Below are positions 1 to 8,289 of a stretch of DNA of 64,000 bases, in pieces (the first letter of the stretch is position 1; each line of letters begins with the position of its first letter). The position numbers were made by a program, and so were the translations under genes. A model generated the notes under the pieces. That model saw nothing but the letters and a program-made list of their open reading frames with translations, was not told the DNA's origin and searched no databases. Source of the stretch: CAMLOF01 sp041913045 (GTDB lineage Bacteria; Pseudomonadota; Gammaproteobacteria; Burkholderiales; Burkholderiaceae_C); contig JAYSGB010000017.1 of assembly GCA_041913045.1 (NCBI GenBank), forward strand, positions 13,077 to 77,076. The letters run 5' to 3'.

Positions 1-1071
1 GCGGATCGCGAAGGCCAGACCTTCGTGCGCCGCTTCTGGCGCAAGACGGATGGCCGCGAGCCGGAAGAACTGCGCGCCATGCTGCTCGACGGGCTGGGTG
101 CATCTGCCGAGCGTCTGGCCGCCGTATTCCGTTACCTCGAACCCGGCGCTTCGCCCCAGGCGCTGGCGGTGTTCCTGAACGACCGGCTGGGCGACAGGGC
201 GCCTGGCCCAGACCGCGTGCTGCAACTGCACCAGCGCTACGCACCAGACGCATTCGACCTGCCTGACCGTGGGTTTGTTGCACGCCTGCACCCGCTGGAG
301 CTGTGGGTGGTGGCCTACCGCCTGAAACACCCCCAGGCCACGTTGACGCAGGCGCTGGCGGCCAGCGCCGCCGAACGGCAGGCCGTGTACCGCTGGCTGT
401 TCCAGACGCGTGCCAAGGACGCCCAGGACTCGCGTATCCAGACCATGCTGGAAGTTGAAGCCTTCGGCGAGATTCACCGCCGCTGGGCCCGGCTCGGCTA
501 TCCCTTCGGCCAGTTGGTGCCGTCGCTGGCCACGGCCCTGGGCAGCTCGGGCGACCGACCTGCTGCCTTGGTTGAACTCATGGGCATCATCGTCAACGAC
601 GGCGTGCGCCAGCCGTCACGGCGAATCTCGGCCTTGCGCTTCGCGCAGCACACGCCTTGGGAAACGTCTTTCCAGCCCACGGCGGACGAAGGCGAACGCG
701 TGATGGCGCCCGAGGTGGCACGTGCCTTGCGGCGGGCGCTTTCCGAAGTGGTGGAGCGTGGTACAGCCCGGCGTCTGGCCGGGAGCTTCCGTGCCAGCAA
801 TGGTGAAGACTTGTCGCCCGGCGGCAAGACGGGCACTGGCGATAACCGCGTCGTTGTCAAAGGGCGTAGCACCTACGCCCTCAACCGCACGGCCACGTTC
901 GTGTTCTACCTGGGGCCCAAGCACTTCGGCAGCATCACGGCCTACGTGGTCGGCACCAACGCGGCGAGCCACAGCTTCACGTCAGGCCTGCCGGTGCAAA
1001 TCCTGCGCTCAATGGGGCCCATCCTCATGCCGCACCTGGACCCTGGGGTGGACGGCGGCTGCCCGCACTGA
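1..1071 (+). CDS. Class A penicillin-binding protein, C-terminal part (cut by window edge)
   Basis: The frame is open from the first base, so this is the last 356 residues of a longer gene. The visible part carries the KTG box of a penicillin-binding transpeptidase (GGKTGTGDNR, near base 830) and the downstream beta-sheet region. The catalytic SxxK and the N-terminal glycosyltransferase expected for this family lie outside the window. The protein would cross-link peptidoglycan in the periplasm, anchored in the inner membrane. The stop overlaps the direct repeat that precedes the next operon. Family assignment is good; the exact PBP subtype cannot be decided from this fragment. Confidence 0.8.
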   Translation, partial: ADREGQTFVRRFWRKTDGREPEELRAMLLDGLGASAERLAAVFRYLEPGASPQALAVFLNDRLGDRAPGPDRVLQLHQRYAPDAFDLPDRGFVARLHPLELWVVAYRLKHPQATLTQALAASAAERQAVYRWLFQTRAKDAQDSRIQTMLEVEAFGEIHRRWARLGYPFGQLVPSLATALGSSGDRPAALVELMGIIVNDGVRQPSRRISALRFAQHTPWETSFQPTADEGERVMAPEVARALRRALSEVVERGTARRLAGSFRASNGEDLSPGGKTGTGDNRVVVKGRSTYALNRTATFVFYLGPKHFGSITAYVVGTNAASHSFTSGLPVQILRSMGPILMPHLDPGVDGGCPH

Positions 1072-1085
1072 TGCTTTCCTGATGC
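1070..1085 (+). promoter_or_regulatory. Direct repeat, probable response-regulator site before the KdpD-like kinase
   Basis: GATGCTTTCCTGATGC contains two GATGC words 11 bases apart, one helical turn, the usual layout for OmpR/KdpE-family dimers. It ends 20 bases before the kinase start codon. A near copy lies before kup at 3373-3388. In both places a weak -10-like hexamer follows 9 bases later (TAGTGT here). Function is inferred from the repetition. Confidence 0.5.
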
Positions 1086-1105
1086 CGTGCGTGTTAGTGT
1101 GAGAC

Positions 1106-2653
1106 ATGTCCCAGGGCTTTCACATCGAACACCTGCTCGGCCAGCGCCTGCGCTGGGCGCCGCTGCTTGTGTGGGGGCTGGCCTGGACGGCCATGGCCGT
1201 GCTGGACGAGCGCATGGACCTGGCCAACAAAGCCCTGGTGGTGGTGCTGGGGGCTGCGCTCACCGGCCTGTGGTGGGGCGCCAGAGCATCGCTGCTGGCG
1301 GGTGTGGTGGCGGTCCTGGCATTCAACGTGGCGTTCGTGCCGCCGCGCGGAACGCTGTCGGTGGACTTGCGCCAGCACCTGTTGCTGCTCGTGGCTACGC
1401 TGGGGGTGAGCGGCACGGTCGCCTGGCTCATGGCGCGGCTGCGCCAACTGGCCTTGGACGCGAGCCTGCACGCCGAACGTTCTGACCAGTTGCGCGCCAT
1501 GGGCGATTTGCTGCGCGCCAGTGACGACCCCACTGAACAGTTGCCCGCCCTTCAGGCGTGGCTGGCGCGCATGGGCGCGGCCGACGTTCTGGTGTTGCTG
1601 CGTTTGCCAGCAGAGGCACCGGGCACGCACACCGAGCGGCTGCTCGGGGCGGCCAGCGCCGACGAGGCCATGGGTCTGCGCCTTTGCGCGCAAGACGGGC
1701 GAGCCATGGGGCCTTTCACCGCGCGGCACGCGGAGCAGCGCGGCTGGTATCTGCCTCTGCGCGGGCGGGTGGCGTCCCAAGGGGCGGTGCTGGTGCGCCA
1801 CGGCGAGGGCGCGCAGCTGTCCGTGGACTCGCTGCAACACGCTCAAGCCTTGTGCGACCAGATGGGGCAGGCCCTGGAGCGTTGGCAGGCCCTTCGCCTG
1901 GCCGCCACCGCGCGCGAGCAAGCGCAGGGGCAGGCCTTGCGCAATACGCTGCTGGCGGCCATTGCGCACGACCACCGCACGCCGTTGGCCACCATCCTGG
2001 GTGCCGCCAGTTCACTGCACGACCAGGACGAGCGGCTGAGCGCGCCACAGCGCCGTCAGCTGGCCGCCACCATCATCGACGAGGCAGGGCAACTGTCCCG
2101 CTTGACCGAGAACACACTGCAACTGGCGCGGCTGGGGGCTGTGGGGCTGGACGTTCAAAAAGACTGGGAATCTCCAGAGGAAATCGTGGGAACCGTGATG
2201 CGGCGGCTGCGCCAGCGCGGTGCCCCGGCGCGCCTGCGCCCAAGGCTGGAGCCCGCACTGCCCCTGCTGCGGTGCGATGCCGTGCTGCTGGTGCAGATGC
2301 TGGACAACCTGATCGACAACGCCTTCAAGCACGCACCCGAATCCACGGCGGTGGACCTGCTGGTGCGCCGCGAGGGGAGCATGCTGTGCCTGGCGGTGTG
2401 TGACCGTGGTCCAGGCATTGATGCGGCCTTGCAGGCGCAGTTGTTCGAGCCCTTTCAGCGCGGGGGTGACCAGCGCTCCACACGCGGTGCGGGCGTGGGG
2501 CTGGCCTTGTGCCGGGCGATTGCGCGTGCCCATGGCGGGGACATTCAATGGCACCCGCGCCGCGCGGGTGGCAGCCGCTTCGAGGTGCGCTTGCCACTGG
2601 AGCCCCAGCCCAGCCAGCCCCAACCCCAAGAAACCGGCGAGGCCGGTTCATGA
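1106..2653 (+). CDS. KdpD-like sensor histidine kinase lacking the N-terminal KdpD and Usp domains
   Basis: This 515-residue membrane histidine kinase autophosphorylates and should pass the phosphate to the regulator encoded next to it. Residues about 15-112 form a four-helix DUF4118 region as in KdpD. A GAF-like linker follows, then the H-box AHDHRTPL with the phosphorylated His at about 288, an N-box (DNLIDNAFKHAP) and G-boxes (DRGPGID, GAGVGLAL). Full-length KdpD is about 900 residues; the cytoplasmic K+-sensing and Usp-like regions are absent here, and no kdpFABC is in the window. The stop overlaps the regulator start (ATGA), and kup follows, so the system probably controls K+ uptake by Kup. 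The input signal is unknown. Confidence 0.85.
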   Translation: MSQGFHIEHLLGQRLRWAPLLVWGLAWTAMAVLDERMDLANKALVVVLGAALTGLWWGARASLLAGVVAVLAFNVAFVPPRGTLSVDLRQHLLLLVATLGVSGTVAWLMARLRQLALDASLHAERSDQLRAMGDLLRASDDPTEQLPALQAWLARMGAADVLVLLRLPAEAPGTHTERLLGAASADEAMGLRLCAQDGRAMGPFTARHAEQRGWYLPLRGRVASQGAVLVRHGEGAQLSVDSLQHAQALCDQMGQALERWQALRLAATAREQAQGQALRNTLLAAIAHDHRTPLATILGAASSLHDQDERLSAPQRRQLAATIIDEAGQLSRLTENTLQLARLGAVGLDVQKDWESPEEIVGTVMRRLRQRGAPARLRPRLEPALPLLRCDAVLLVQMLDNLIDNAFKHAPESTAVDLLVRREGSMLCLAVCDRGPGIDAALQAQLFEPFQRGGDQRSTRGAGVGLALCRAIARAHGGDIQWHPRRAGGSRFEVRLPLEPQPSQPQPQETGEAGS

Positions 2654-3354
2654 GTCTGACCGTGCTGTTGGTGGAGGACGACCGGGAGCTGCGCGCCACG
2701 CTGCGCCAGTCGCTCATGGTCGAGGGCTACCGCGTGCTGCCCGCCGCCAGCCTGGCCGATGCACGGGCGCTGCTCGCCAATGCAGCGTCTGATGGCGGTG
2801 TTGACCTGGTGTTGCTCGACCTCGGCCTGCCCGATGGAGATGGCGAGACTTTGTTGCAGACCTTGCGACGCGCGCAGGGTACCCCGCTCATCGTGGTAAC
2901 TGCGCGGCATGACGACGCTATCAAGGTCCGCCTGCTGGATGCGGGAGCTGACGACTACCTGGTCAAACCCTTCAGCCTGGCCGAGCTGCTCGCCCGCATG
3001 CGCGTGGCGCTGCGGCACCGTGGCACGCTGCTGCGCCCGGCGGTGCGCCAGTACACGCACGCAGGCCTGCATGTGGACCTGGAGGCTCACAAGGTGTGGC
3101 GTGATGGCAGTGAGGTTCACCTCACGCCTACCGAGTACAAGCTGCTGGCCCGGCTGGTGCGCCAGGCTGGGCAGGTGGTCACGCACCGGCAGTTGCTGGC
3201 CGACGTGTGGGGGGCGGAGTTCACCGAACACACTCATTACCTGCGCCTGTATATGGGGCAACTGCGCGCCAAGCTGGAGGCGGAACCTGCCGATCCGCGC
3301 TTGTTGCTCACCGAACCCGGGGTGGGCTACCGCCTGGCAGATGCCGCTGAATGA
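2650..3354 (+). CDS. OmpR/KdpE-family response regulator
   Basis: A 234-residue regulator with an N-terminal receiver (acidic pair E9/D10, phosphoacceptor Asp about 57 in LLDLGLPDGDG, Lys in YLVKPF) and a C-terminal winged helix (about 135-230) like KdpE. The start at 2650 gives the standard MSLTVLLVEDD opening and overlaps the kinase stop by 4 bases, which indicates translational coupling. A reading-frame extension upstream has no family similarity. It probably binds the direct repeats at 1070-1085 and 3373-3388 and so controls its own operon and kup; that is inference. Confidence 0.88.
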   Translation: MSLTVLLVEDDRELRATLRQSLMVEGYRVLPAASLADARALLANAASDGGVDLVLLDLGLPDGDGETLLQTLRRAQGTPLIVVTARHDDAIKVRLLDAGADDYLVKPFSLAELLARMRVALRHRGTLLRPAVRQYTHAGLHVDLEAHKVWRDGSEVHLTPTEYKLLARLVRQAGQVVTHRQLLADVWGAEFTEHTHYLRLYMGQLRAKLEAEPADPRLLLTEPGVGYRLADAAE

Positions 3355-3372
3355 ATCCAGCGCGCTGATCCA

Positions 3373-3388
3373 TATGCGTTCCTGATGC
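3373..3388 (+). promoter_or_regulatory. Direct repeat before kup, near copy of 1070-1085
   Basis: TATGCGTTCCTGATGC differs from the upstream copy at two of 16 positions and keeps the 11-base period. A -10-like GACAGT follows after 9 bases, the same spacing as at the kinase promoter. It lies 45 bases before the kup start codon. Likely the operator through which the adjacent KdpE-like regulator acts on kup. Confidence 0.5.
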
Positions 3389-3432
3389 GGTTCGCGAGAC
3401 AGTGACAACCGTCTCCACTGTTTCGGGAACGC

Positions 3433-5355
3433 ATGAACATCGCATCCACACCCGCCCCCGTGTCCGGCGCCGGGGAATCCGGCCAGCCGCTTCACCGCCA
3501 GGGCCTGGCAGCACTCACACTCGGGGCCGTCGGCGTCGTCTATGGCGACATCGGCACCAGCCCGCTCTACACGGTCAAAGAGGTGTTTGCTCCACACACC
3601 GGTGTGCCGCTCGACGCAGCGCACCTCATCGGCGCCGTGTCGGTCATCTTCTGGGCACTGATGCTGGTGGTCACGCTCAAGTACGTGACCCTCATCCTGC
3701 GCGCCGACAACCATGGCGAGGGCGGCGGGCTGGCCCTCACCGCCCTGGCGGCGCAGGCCGTCAAGTCCCGCCCGGCGCTGCGCAGTGCCCTGCTGTTGCT
3801 GGGCGTGTTCGGCGCCACACTGTTCTACGGTGACAGCCTCATCACCCCGGCCATTTCGGTGCTGGGCGCGATGGAGGGGCTGGAACTGGTGACACCTGCG
3901 CTCAAGGACTACGTGGTGCCCATTTCCGTGGTCATTCTCGTTGCGCTGTTCCTGATGCAGCGCCACGGCACGGCTTTTGTGGGGCGCTTTTTTGGTCCCA
4001 TCATCGTGCTGTGGTTTGTGGTGCTGGGCATCACGGGCGTGCTGCACATCGCGCAGCAACCGGCCATACTCGCGGCCCTCAATCCCTGGTACGCGTGGGC
4101 TTTCCTGGCCGAGCGGGGCTGGCACCTTTTCGCCGCCATGGGCGCCATCGTGCTGGCCATCACCGGCGCCGAGGCCCTGTATGCCGACATGGGGCATTTC
4201 GGGCGGCGGCCCATCCGCCTGGCCTGGACTGGTCTGGTGCTGCCGTCCCTGGCGCTGAACTACCTGGGCCAGGGCGCCTTGCTGATGGCCGACCCCAGCG
4301 CCATCGAAAACCCTTTCTACCGCCTGTTCCCGGACGACTGGGTCCTTCCCGCGCTGGTGCTGGCCACGCTTGCAGCCATCATCGCTTCGCAGGCCGTCAT
4401 CTCGGGTGCTTACTCCATGACCAAGCAGGCCATGCAGCTGGGCTTTCTGCCCAGGCTGGCAGTGCGTTACACCTCTGCACGCGAGATGGGACAGATCTAC
4501 ATGCCCGCGGTCAACTGGGCGCTGCTGGCTGGGGTGATCGCGGCAGTGCTGTTCTTCGGCAGTTCATCGGCGCTGGCTGCGGCCTACGGCATCGCCGTCA
4601 CCTTGACGATGATGATCACCACCATCCTCACCTACTTCGTGGTGCGCGAAGGCTGGCGCCTGCCTGCCCCGGTGGCCATCGGGGCCACGGTCTTCTTCTT
4701 GCTGGTGGACGCTTTGCTGGTGGCGGGTTGTGCGGTCAAGTTCCTGGACGGCGGCTGGTTCCCGCTGGCGCTGGGGTTGCTGATGTTCGGGGTGATGAGC
4801 ACCTGGGCGCGGGGGCGTGAGTTGCTGCTGGGCAGCATCCGCCGCGACGGCCTGGCGTTGCAGGACTTCATCGACACCCTGGACACCCGTTCGCTCAACC
4901 GGGCGTCCCGCACGGCAGTCTATGCCGTGGCCGACCCCACCACCGTGCCGCAGGCGTTGCTGCACAACCTCAAGCACAACCAGGTGCTGCACGAGCGCAA
5001 CGTCATTCTCACCGTCATGTTCCACGAAGTGCCTTGGGTGCCCATGGAGCGGCGCGTGCAGGTGGACGCCCTCGGTCACGGGTTCTGGCGCGTCACGGTG
5101 AACTTCGGTTTCATGAACACCCCCGATGTGCCCCAGGCCCTCACGCTGACTCAGCAACAGGGCTTGCACATTCCGGTGTTCGAGACGACCTACTTCCTCA
5201 GCCGCGAAACGGTGGTGCCCACGCCCGGCGAGGGCATGAACAACTGGCGTGAGCGCCTGTTCGCGGCGATGAGTCGCAACGCGGGCGGCGTGGTCGAGTT
5301 TTTCAAGCTGCCCAGCAACGCAGTGGTCGAACTGGGCACCCGGGTGCAGATCTGA
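3433..5355 (+). CDS. kup: Low-affinity potassium uptake protein Kup
   Basis: A 640-residue KUP/HAK/KT-family K+:H+ symporter of the inner membrane, normal family length. The N-terminal family signature [13 protein letters not shown] is at about residues 34-47. About twelve hydrophobic helices follow to residue about 455, then a cytoplasmic C-terminal domain. It stands 78 bases behind the KdpE-like regulator, with its own candidate operator in the gap. In enterobacteria kup is considered constitutive, so a dedicated two-component system beside it is notable. Confidence 0.97.
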   Translation: MNIASTPAPVSGAGESGQPLHRQGLAALTLGAVGVVYGDIGTSPLYTVKEVFAPHTGVPLDAAHLIGAVSVIFWALMLVVTLKYVTLILRADNHGEGGGLALTALAAQAVKSRPALRSALLLLGVFGATLFYGDSLITPAISVLGAMEGLELVTPALKDYVVPISVVILVALFLMQRHGTAFVGRFFGPIIVLWFVVLGITGVLHIAQQPAILAALNPWYAWAFLAERGWHLFAAMGAIVLAITGAEALYADMGHFGRRPIRLAWTGLVLPSLALNYLGQGALLMADPSAIENPFYRLFPDDWVLPALVLATLAAIIASQAVISGAYSMTKQAMQLGFLPRLAVRYTSAREMGQIYMPAVNWALLAGVIAAVLFFGSSSALAAAYGIAVTLTMMITTILTYFVVREGWRLPAPVAIGATVFFLLVDALLVAGCAVKFLDGGWFPLALGLLMFGVMSTWARGRELLLGSIRRDGLALQDFIDTLDTRSLNRASRTAVYAVADPTTVPQALLHNLKHNQVLHERNVILTVMFHEVPWVPMERRVQVDALGHGFWRVTVNFGFMNTPDVPQALTLTQQQGLHIPVFETTYFLSRETVVPTPGEGMNNWRERLFAAMSRNAGGVVEFFKLPSNAVVELGTRVQI

Positions 5356-5368
5356 GCCCGGTTCAGAT
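5350..5368. terminator. Short inverted repeat over two converging stop codons
   Basis: ATCTGA (5350-5355) and TCAGAT (5363-5368) pair around a 7-base loop. Each arm contains one stop codon, that of kup and that of the small protein on the other strand. There is no T-run, so it is at best a weak bidirectional terminator. Confidence 0.35.
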
Positions 5369-5602
5369 GCCGAGCATCTTCTTCGCCTCGCCCAGCAGCT
5401 TCATCGACTCATCGTGTTTGCCAGCCTTGTGTGCCGTCTCACCGTCGGCACGCAGCTGCTTCACCTTGGTCATGGCCGCTGCGTCCATCATGGGCTGGGT
5501 GGCCAGCTTGGCGTCAATGGCCGCCATCTCCTTGGGGCAACTGTTGGCCCAGGTCAATGGGGCAAAGATCAGCATGCCAAGGGCCAGAACGATGTGTTTC
5601 AT
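5363..5602 (-). CDS. Small exported protein of unknown function
   Basis: A 79-residue protein with a clear signal peptide (positively charged start, hydrophobic stretch about 4-17, cleavage likely after WAN or TWA). The mature part is helical and Lys/Ala-rich with a single Cys. It should be a periplasmic protein of about 60 residues. I do not recognise a named family with certainty; small helical secreted proteins of this type are common in Comamonadaceae. A promoter-like pair lies 34-62 bases upstream, so it is probably transcribed alone. Confidence 0.75.
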   Translation of the reverse strand: MKHIVLALGMLIFAPLTWANSCPKEMAAIDAKLATQPMMDAAAMTKVKQLRADGETAHKAGKHDESMKLLGEAKKMLGI

Positions 5603-5635
5603 GGTGCAACCTCGTTGAAGTGAACCGGGCCTGAA

Positions 5636-5664
5636 ACACTAAGCCCCCTGGCGTTGGCTGTCAA
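5636..5664 (-). promoter_or_regulatory. Probable sigma-70 promoter of the small exported protein
   Basis: On the minus strand a perfect -35 TTGACA (5659-5664) is separated by 17 bases from TAGTGT (5636-5641), which matches the -10 consensus at three of six positions. The start codon at 5602 would leave a leader of about 27 bases. The -35 box lies inside the hairpin at 5643-5677. Confidence 0.5.
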
Positions 5665-5677
5665 CGCGGCAGGGGGC
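5643..5677. terminator. Strong nested hairpin between dctA and the small exported gene
   Basis: Outer arms GCCCCCTG (5643-5650) and CAGGGGGC (5670-5677) enclose inner arms GCGTTG and CAACGC around GCTGT. The structure is symmetric for both strands and lacks a T-run. It lies 48 bases beyond the dctA stop and may end or protect that transcript, while overlapping the promoter of the next gene. Confidence 0.4.
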
Positions 5678-5688
5678 AACTGCAATGG

Positions 5689-5711
5689 CGGCAGGGTTTT
5701 GGGGCCTGCCG
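5689..5711 (-). terminator. Hairpin just beyond the dctA stop
   Basis: CGGCAGG (5689-5695) pairs with CCTGCCG (5705-5711), loop 9 bases, 13 bases past the dctA stop codon. No T-run follows on the minus strand; probable 3' stabiliser or weak terminator. Confidence 0.35.
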
Positions 5712-5724
5712 TGTTCGCCAAGGG

Positions 5725-7095
5725 TCAGGATTTCTGCGGTGCCACGGCCATGTGGCTGGTCTTCAGGTCCATCAACACCTCGGGTTCCTCGGTCTCTTGC
5801 GCGGTGGGGTGGTCCAGCCCCGCTTGCAGGCGCTGGGTGTCCAGGTCTCCGGTCCATTTGGCCACCACCAGGGTTGCCACGCCGTTGCCCACCAGGTTGG
5901 TCAGGGCGCGGGCTTCCGACATGAAGCGGTCAATACCCAGAATCAACGCCAGCCCGGCCACGGGCACATGGCCCACGGCAGACAGCGTGGCCGCCAGCAC
6001 AATGAAGCCGCTGCCCGTGATACCCGCCGCGCCCTTGGATGTGAGCAGCAGCACGGCCAGCAGGGTGAGTTGCTGCGTCAGCGTCATCGGCGTGTCGGTG
6101 GCCTGCGCCACAAACACGGCGGCCATCGTCAGGTAGATGGAGGTGCCGTCCAGATTGAACGAGTAGCCCGTGGGAATCACCAGGCCCACCACCGACTTGC
6201 GTGCACCCAGGTTCTCCAGCTTTTCCATCATGCGCGGCAGCACCGATTCCGAAGAAGACGTGCCCAGCACGATCAGCAGTTCCTCTTTGATGTAACGCAC
6301 GAACTTGAAGATGCTGAACCCGTGGAAGCGGCTGATCAGGCCCAGCACCACGAACACGAAGAGCAGGCACGTCAGGTAGAACGAGCCCATGAGCTTGCCC
6401 AGCGAGAACAGCGAGTCCACGCCGTACTTGCCGATGGTGAAGGCCATGGCCCCGAAGGCGCCGATGGGGGCGACCTTCATGATGATGCCGACGATGTCGA
6501 ACAGCACGTGCGAGAACTTCTCGATGAAGTCGAACACCATGGTGCCGCGCCCGCCAAACTTGTGCAGGGCAAAACCGAACATCACGGAAAACAGCAGCAC
6601 CTGCAGGATTTCGCCCTTGGCGAAGGCGTCCACCACCGAAGTGGGAATCACGTTCAGCAGGAAGTCCACCGTGCCCTGCATCTTGCCGGGCTGGGTGTAG
6701 GCGGCAATGCCCTTGGTGTCCAGCGTGGCGGGGTCAACGTGCATGCCAGAGCCGGGCTGGATCAGGTTCACCACCACCAGGCCGATGACCAGCGCCAGGG
6801 TGGACACGATCTCGAAGTACAGCAGGGCCAGCCCGCCGGTCTTGCCCACGCGCTTCATGTCCTCCATACCGGCGATGCCCACCACCACCGTACAGAAGAT
6901 GATCGGCGCGATGATCATCTTGATCAGCTTGATGAAGCCGTCACCCAGAGGCTTCATCTGCGTGCCAAGTTCGGGGTGGAAGTGGCCCAGCAGCACGCCC
7001 ACCGTAACGGCGAACAGAACCTGTGCGTAAAGGGATTTGTAGATCGGTTTGCGCGGGGCAGCGGCCGCTGCCGGAGCGAGGTTGGTGGTTGACAT
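5725..7095 (-). CDS. dctA: C4-dicarboxylate transport protein DctA
   Basis: A 456-residue cation:dicarboxylate symporter (DAACS family) that imports succinate, fumarate and malate across the inner membrane. Eight transmembrane helices and two re-entrant loops are expected. Visible signatures include the serine-rich [12 protein letters not shown] segment and the [12 protein letters not shown] motif. I chose the start giving [10 protein letters not shown]; a frame extension 20 residues upstream has no family match. The neighbours are an orphan DctP-type binding protein and a DctB-like kinase with its regulator, which very likely control this gene. A promoter-like pair lies 60-88 bases upstream. 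Confidence 0.95.
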   Translation of the reverse strand: MSTTNLAPAAAAAPRKPIYKSLYAQVLFAVTVGVLLGHFHPELGTQMKPLGDGFIKLIKMIIAPIIFCTVVVGIAGMEDMKRVGKTGGLALLYFEIVSTLALVIGLVVVNLIQPGSGMHVDPATLDTKGIAAYTQPGKMQGTVDFLLNVIPTSVVDAFAKGEILQVLLFSVMFGFALHKFGGRGTMVFDFIEKFSHVLFDIVGIIMKVAPIGAFGAMAFTIGKYGVDSLFSLGKLMGSFYLTCLLFVFVVLGLISRFHGFSIFKFVRYIKEELLIVLGTSSSESVLPRMMEKLENLGARKSVVGLVIPTGYSFNLDGTSIYLTMAAVFVAQATDTPMTLTQQLTLLAVLLLTSKGAAGITGSGFIVLAATLSAVGHVPVAGLALILGIDRFMSEARALTNLVGNGVATLVVAKWTGDLDTQRLQAGLDHPTAQETEEPEVLMDLKTSHMAVAPQKS

Positions 7096-7154
7096 AAGGG
7101 GCTCTCGTACTTGGAAAAAAGCCCCGAAGTTGTCCCGGATCGGGGCGGTACGCA

Positions 7155-7183
7155 ACGATACGGATACCCCCGCGGGTCGCCAA
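7155..7183 (-). promoter_or_regulatory. Candidate dctA promoter
   Basis: On the minus strand TTGGCG (7178-7183), 17 bases, then TATCGT (7155-7160); each hexamer matches consensus at four of six positions. It lies about 60 bases before the dctA start and directly beside the inverted repeat at 7183-7200. Confidence 0.4.
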
Positions 7184-7200
7184 CTGTGGCGTTCAACAGT
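7183..7200. promoter_or_regulatory. Inverted repeat beside the dctA -35 box, possible regulator site
   Basis: ACTGT (7183-7187) and ACAGT (7196-7200), spacer 8 bases, sit immediately upstream of the putative dctA -35. A LuxR/FixJ-type activator bound here would be well placed to recruit polymerase. The link to the nearby regulator is inference from position only. Confidence 0.3.
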
Positions 7201-7220
7201 CGGGTTAACCCTAATATGAC

Positions 7221-7235
7221 CGCCGGTTTGCGGCG
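7221..7235 (-). terminator. Hairpin directly after the dctP-like gene
   Basis: CGCCG (7221-7225) and CGGCG (7231-7235) form a short GC hairpin abutting the stop codon of the binding-protein gene. No T-run; weak terminator or mRNA 3' end structure. Confidence 0.3.
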
Positions 7236-8258
7236 TCAGGGTGCCTGCAAGGCTTGCCGAACGTCGCGCAGCAAGGCGGGGCCGACGGTTCGCTCAAACG
7301 TCTGGTACACCGGCTCCACCTGGCGTTTGAGTTCGGCACGCTGCGCAGGTGTCAACGTGTGCACCCGCAAGCCCGGCGTGCTTCGCAAGGTGTCCAGCGC
7401 CTGCTGGTCCAGCTCGGCAGACAGGCGGTTACCCAGCGCCAGTGCTTCGGCCAGCGCCTGGCCCAGCAGTACGCGGTCTGCTGGTGCCAGGCTGTTCCAG
7501 AAGCGCGGGTTGCTCACTACCGCGTAACCCAGGTAGCCATGGCGGGTGAGTGAAACGTCGCTCTGCACACCGGCCAGCCCTTGGGTGATGAAGTTGGACA
7601 AGGGGTTCTCGGCACCGTCCACCACCGCTTTGGCCAATGCATTGCGCGTTTCGCCGAAGGGCAGCACCACCGCCTGCGCGCCCAGAGCGCGCATCTGCGC
7701 CACCAGCACGCGCGACGCCTGCACCCGCAGGCGTTGACCCTGAAAGTCGGCGGGTGTCGTCAGCGGTCGCCGTGCGCTCATTTGCTTGAAGCCGCTGTCC
7801 ATGAAGCCCAGCCCTGCCATCTGCTGGCGTTCGAGCCGGTCAAGCAGTTGGCGGCCCAAGGGGCCTTGGGTCACGCGACGCACTTCGTCCAGGTTGTTGA
7901 AGAGGAAGGGCAGGTCGAACACCTCGAACTCTGGCACACCAGCCGTGCCGAATTTGGAGAGCGATGGCGCCAGCAGTTCCACGGCGCCCAGCCGCAGGGC
8001 CTCCATTTCGTCTTCGTCGCCGTAGAGTTGTGAGTCGGGGTAGACCTCCACCCTCAGGCGGCCCTTGCCGCGCTCTTCAACCAGTTTCTTGAAGTGCTGG
8101 GCCATGCGGCCCTTGGGGGTGTCTGCCGCCACCACGTGGGAAAAACGAACCAGCACCCCGGGCCGCTCAGCCTGTGCTGACAGGCCCAAAGCCAGCGCCA
8201 GTGCGCCCAGCGCCCAGCACGCCAGGCGCCTGCGCAGGTTGGGTGTGCAGTCCATCAT
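7236..8258 (-). CDS. Orphan TRAP-type C4-dicarboxylate-binding periplasmic protein (DctP family)
   Basis: A 340-residue extracytoplasmic solute receptor of the DctP/TRAP family. An N-terminal signal peptide ends near LSAQA (about residue 29). Family features follow: the RFSHV opening, the [14 protein letters not shown] segment, and an arginine in the GQRLRVQAS region that in the family contacts the substrate carboxylate. No DctQ or DctM membrane subunit is encoded nearby. Instead it lies between dctA and a divergent DctB-like kinase, so it may act as a co-sensor rather than a transporter subunit. The start could also be the second ATG, three bases later. Confidence 0.88.
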   Translation of the reverse strand: MMDCTPNLRRRLACWALGALALALGLSAQAERPGVLVRFSHVVAADTPKGRMAQHFKKLVEERGKGRLRVEVYPDSQLYGDEDEMEALRLGAVELLAPSLSKFGTAGVPEFEVFDLPFLFNNLDEVRRVTQGPLGRQLLDRLERQQMAGLGFMDSGFKQMSARRPLTTPADFQGQRLRVQASRVLVAQMRALGAQAVVLPFGETRNALAKAVVDGAENPLSNFITQGLAGVQSDVSLTRHGYLGYAVVSNPRFWNSLAPADRVLLGQALAEALALGNRLSAELDQQALDTLRSTPGLRVHTLTPAQRAELKRQVEPVYQTFERTVGPALLRDVRQALQAP

Positions 8259-8289
8259 GTCCGCTATGCTAGCGGCAACTCCCCCAGCC

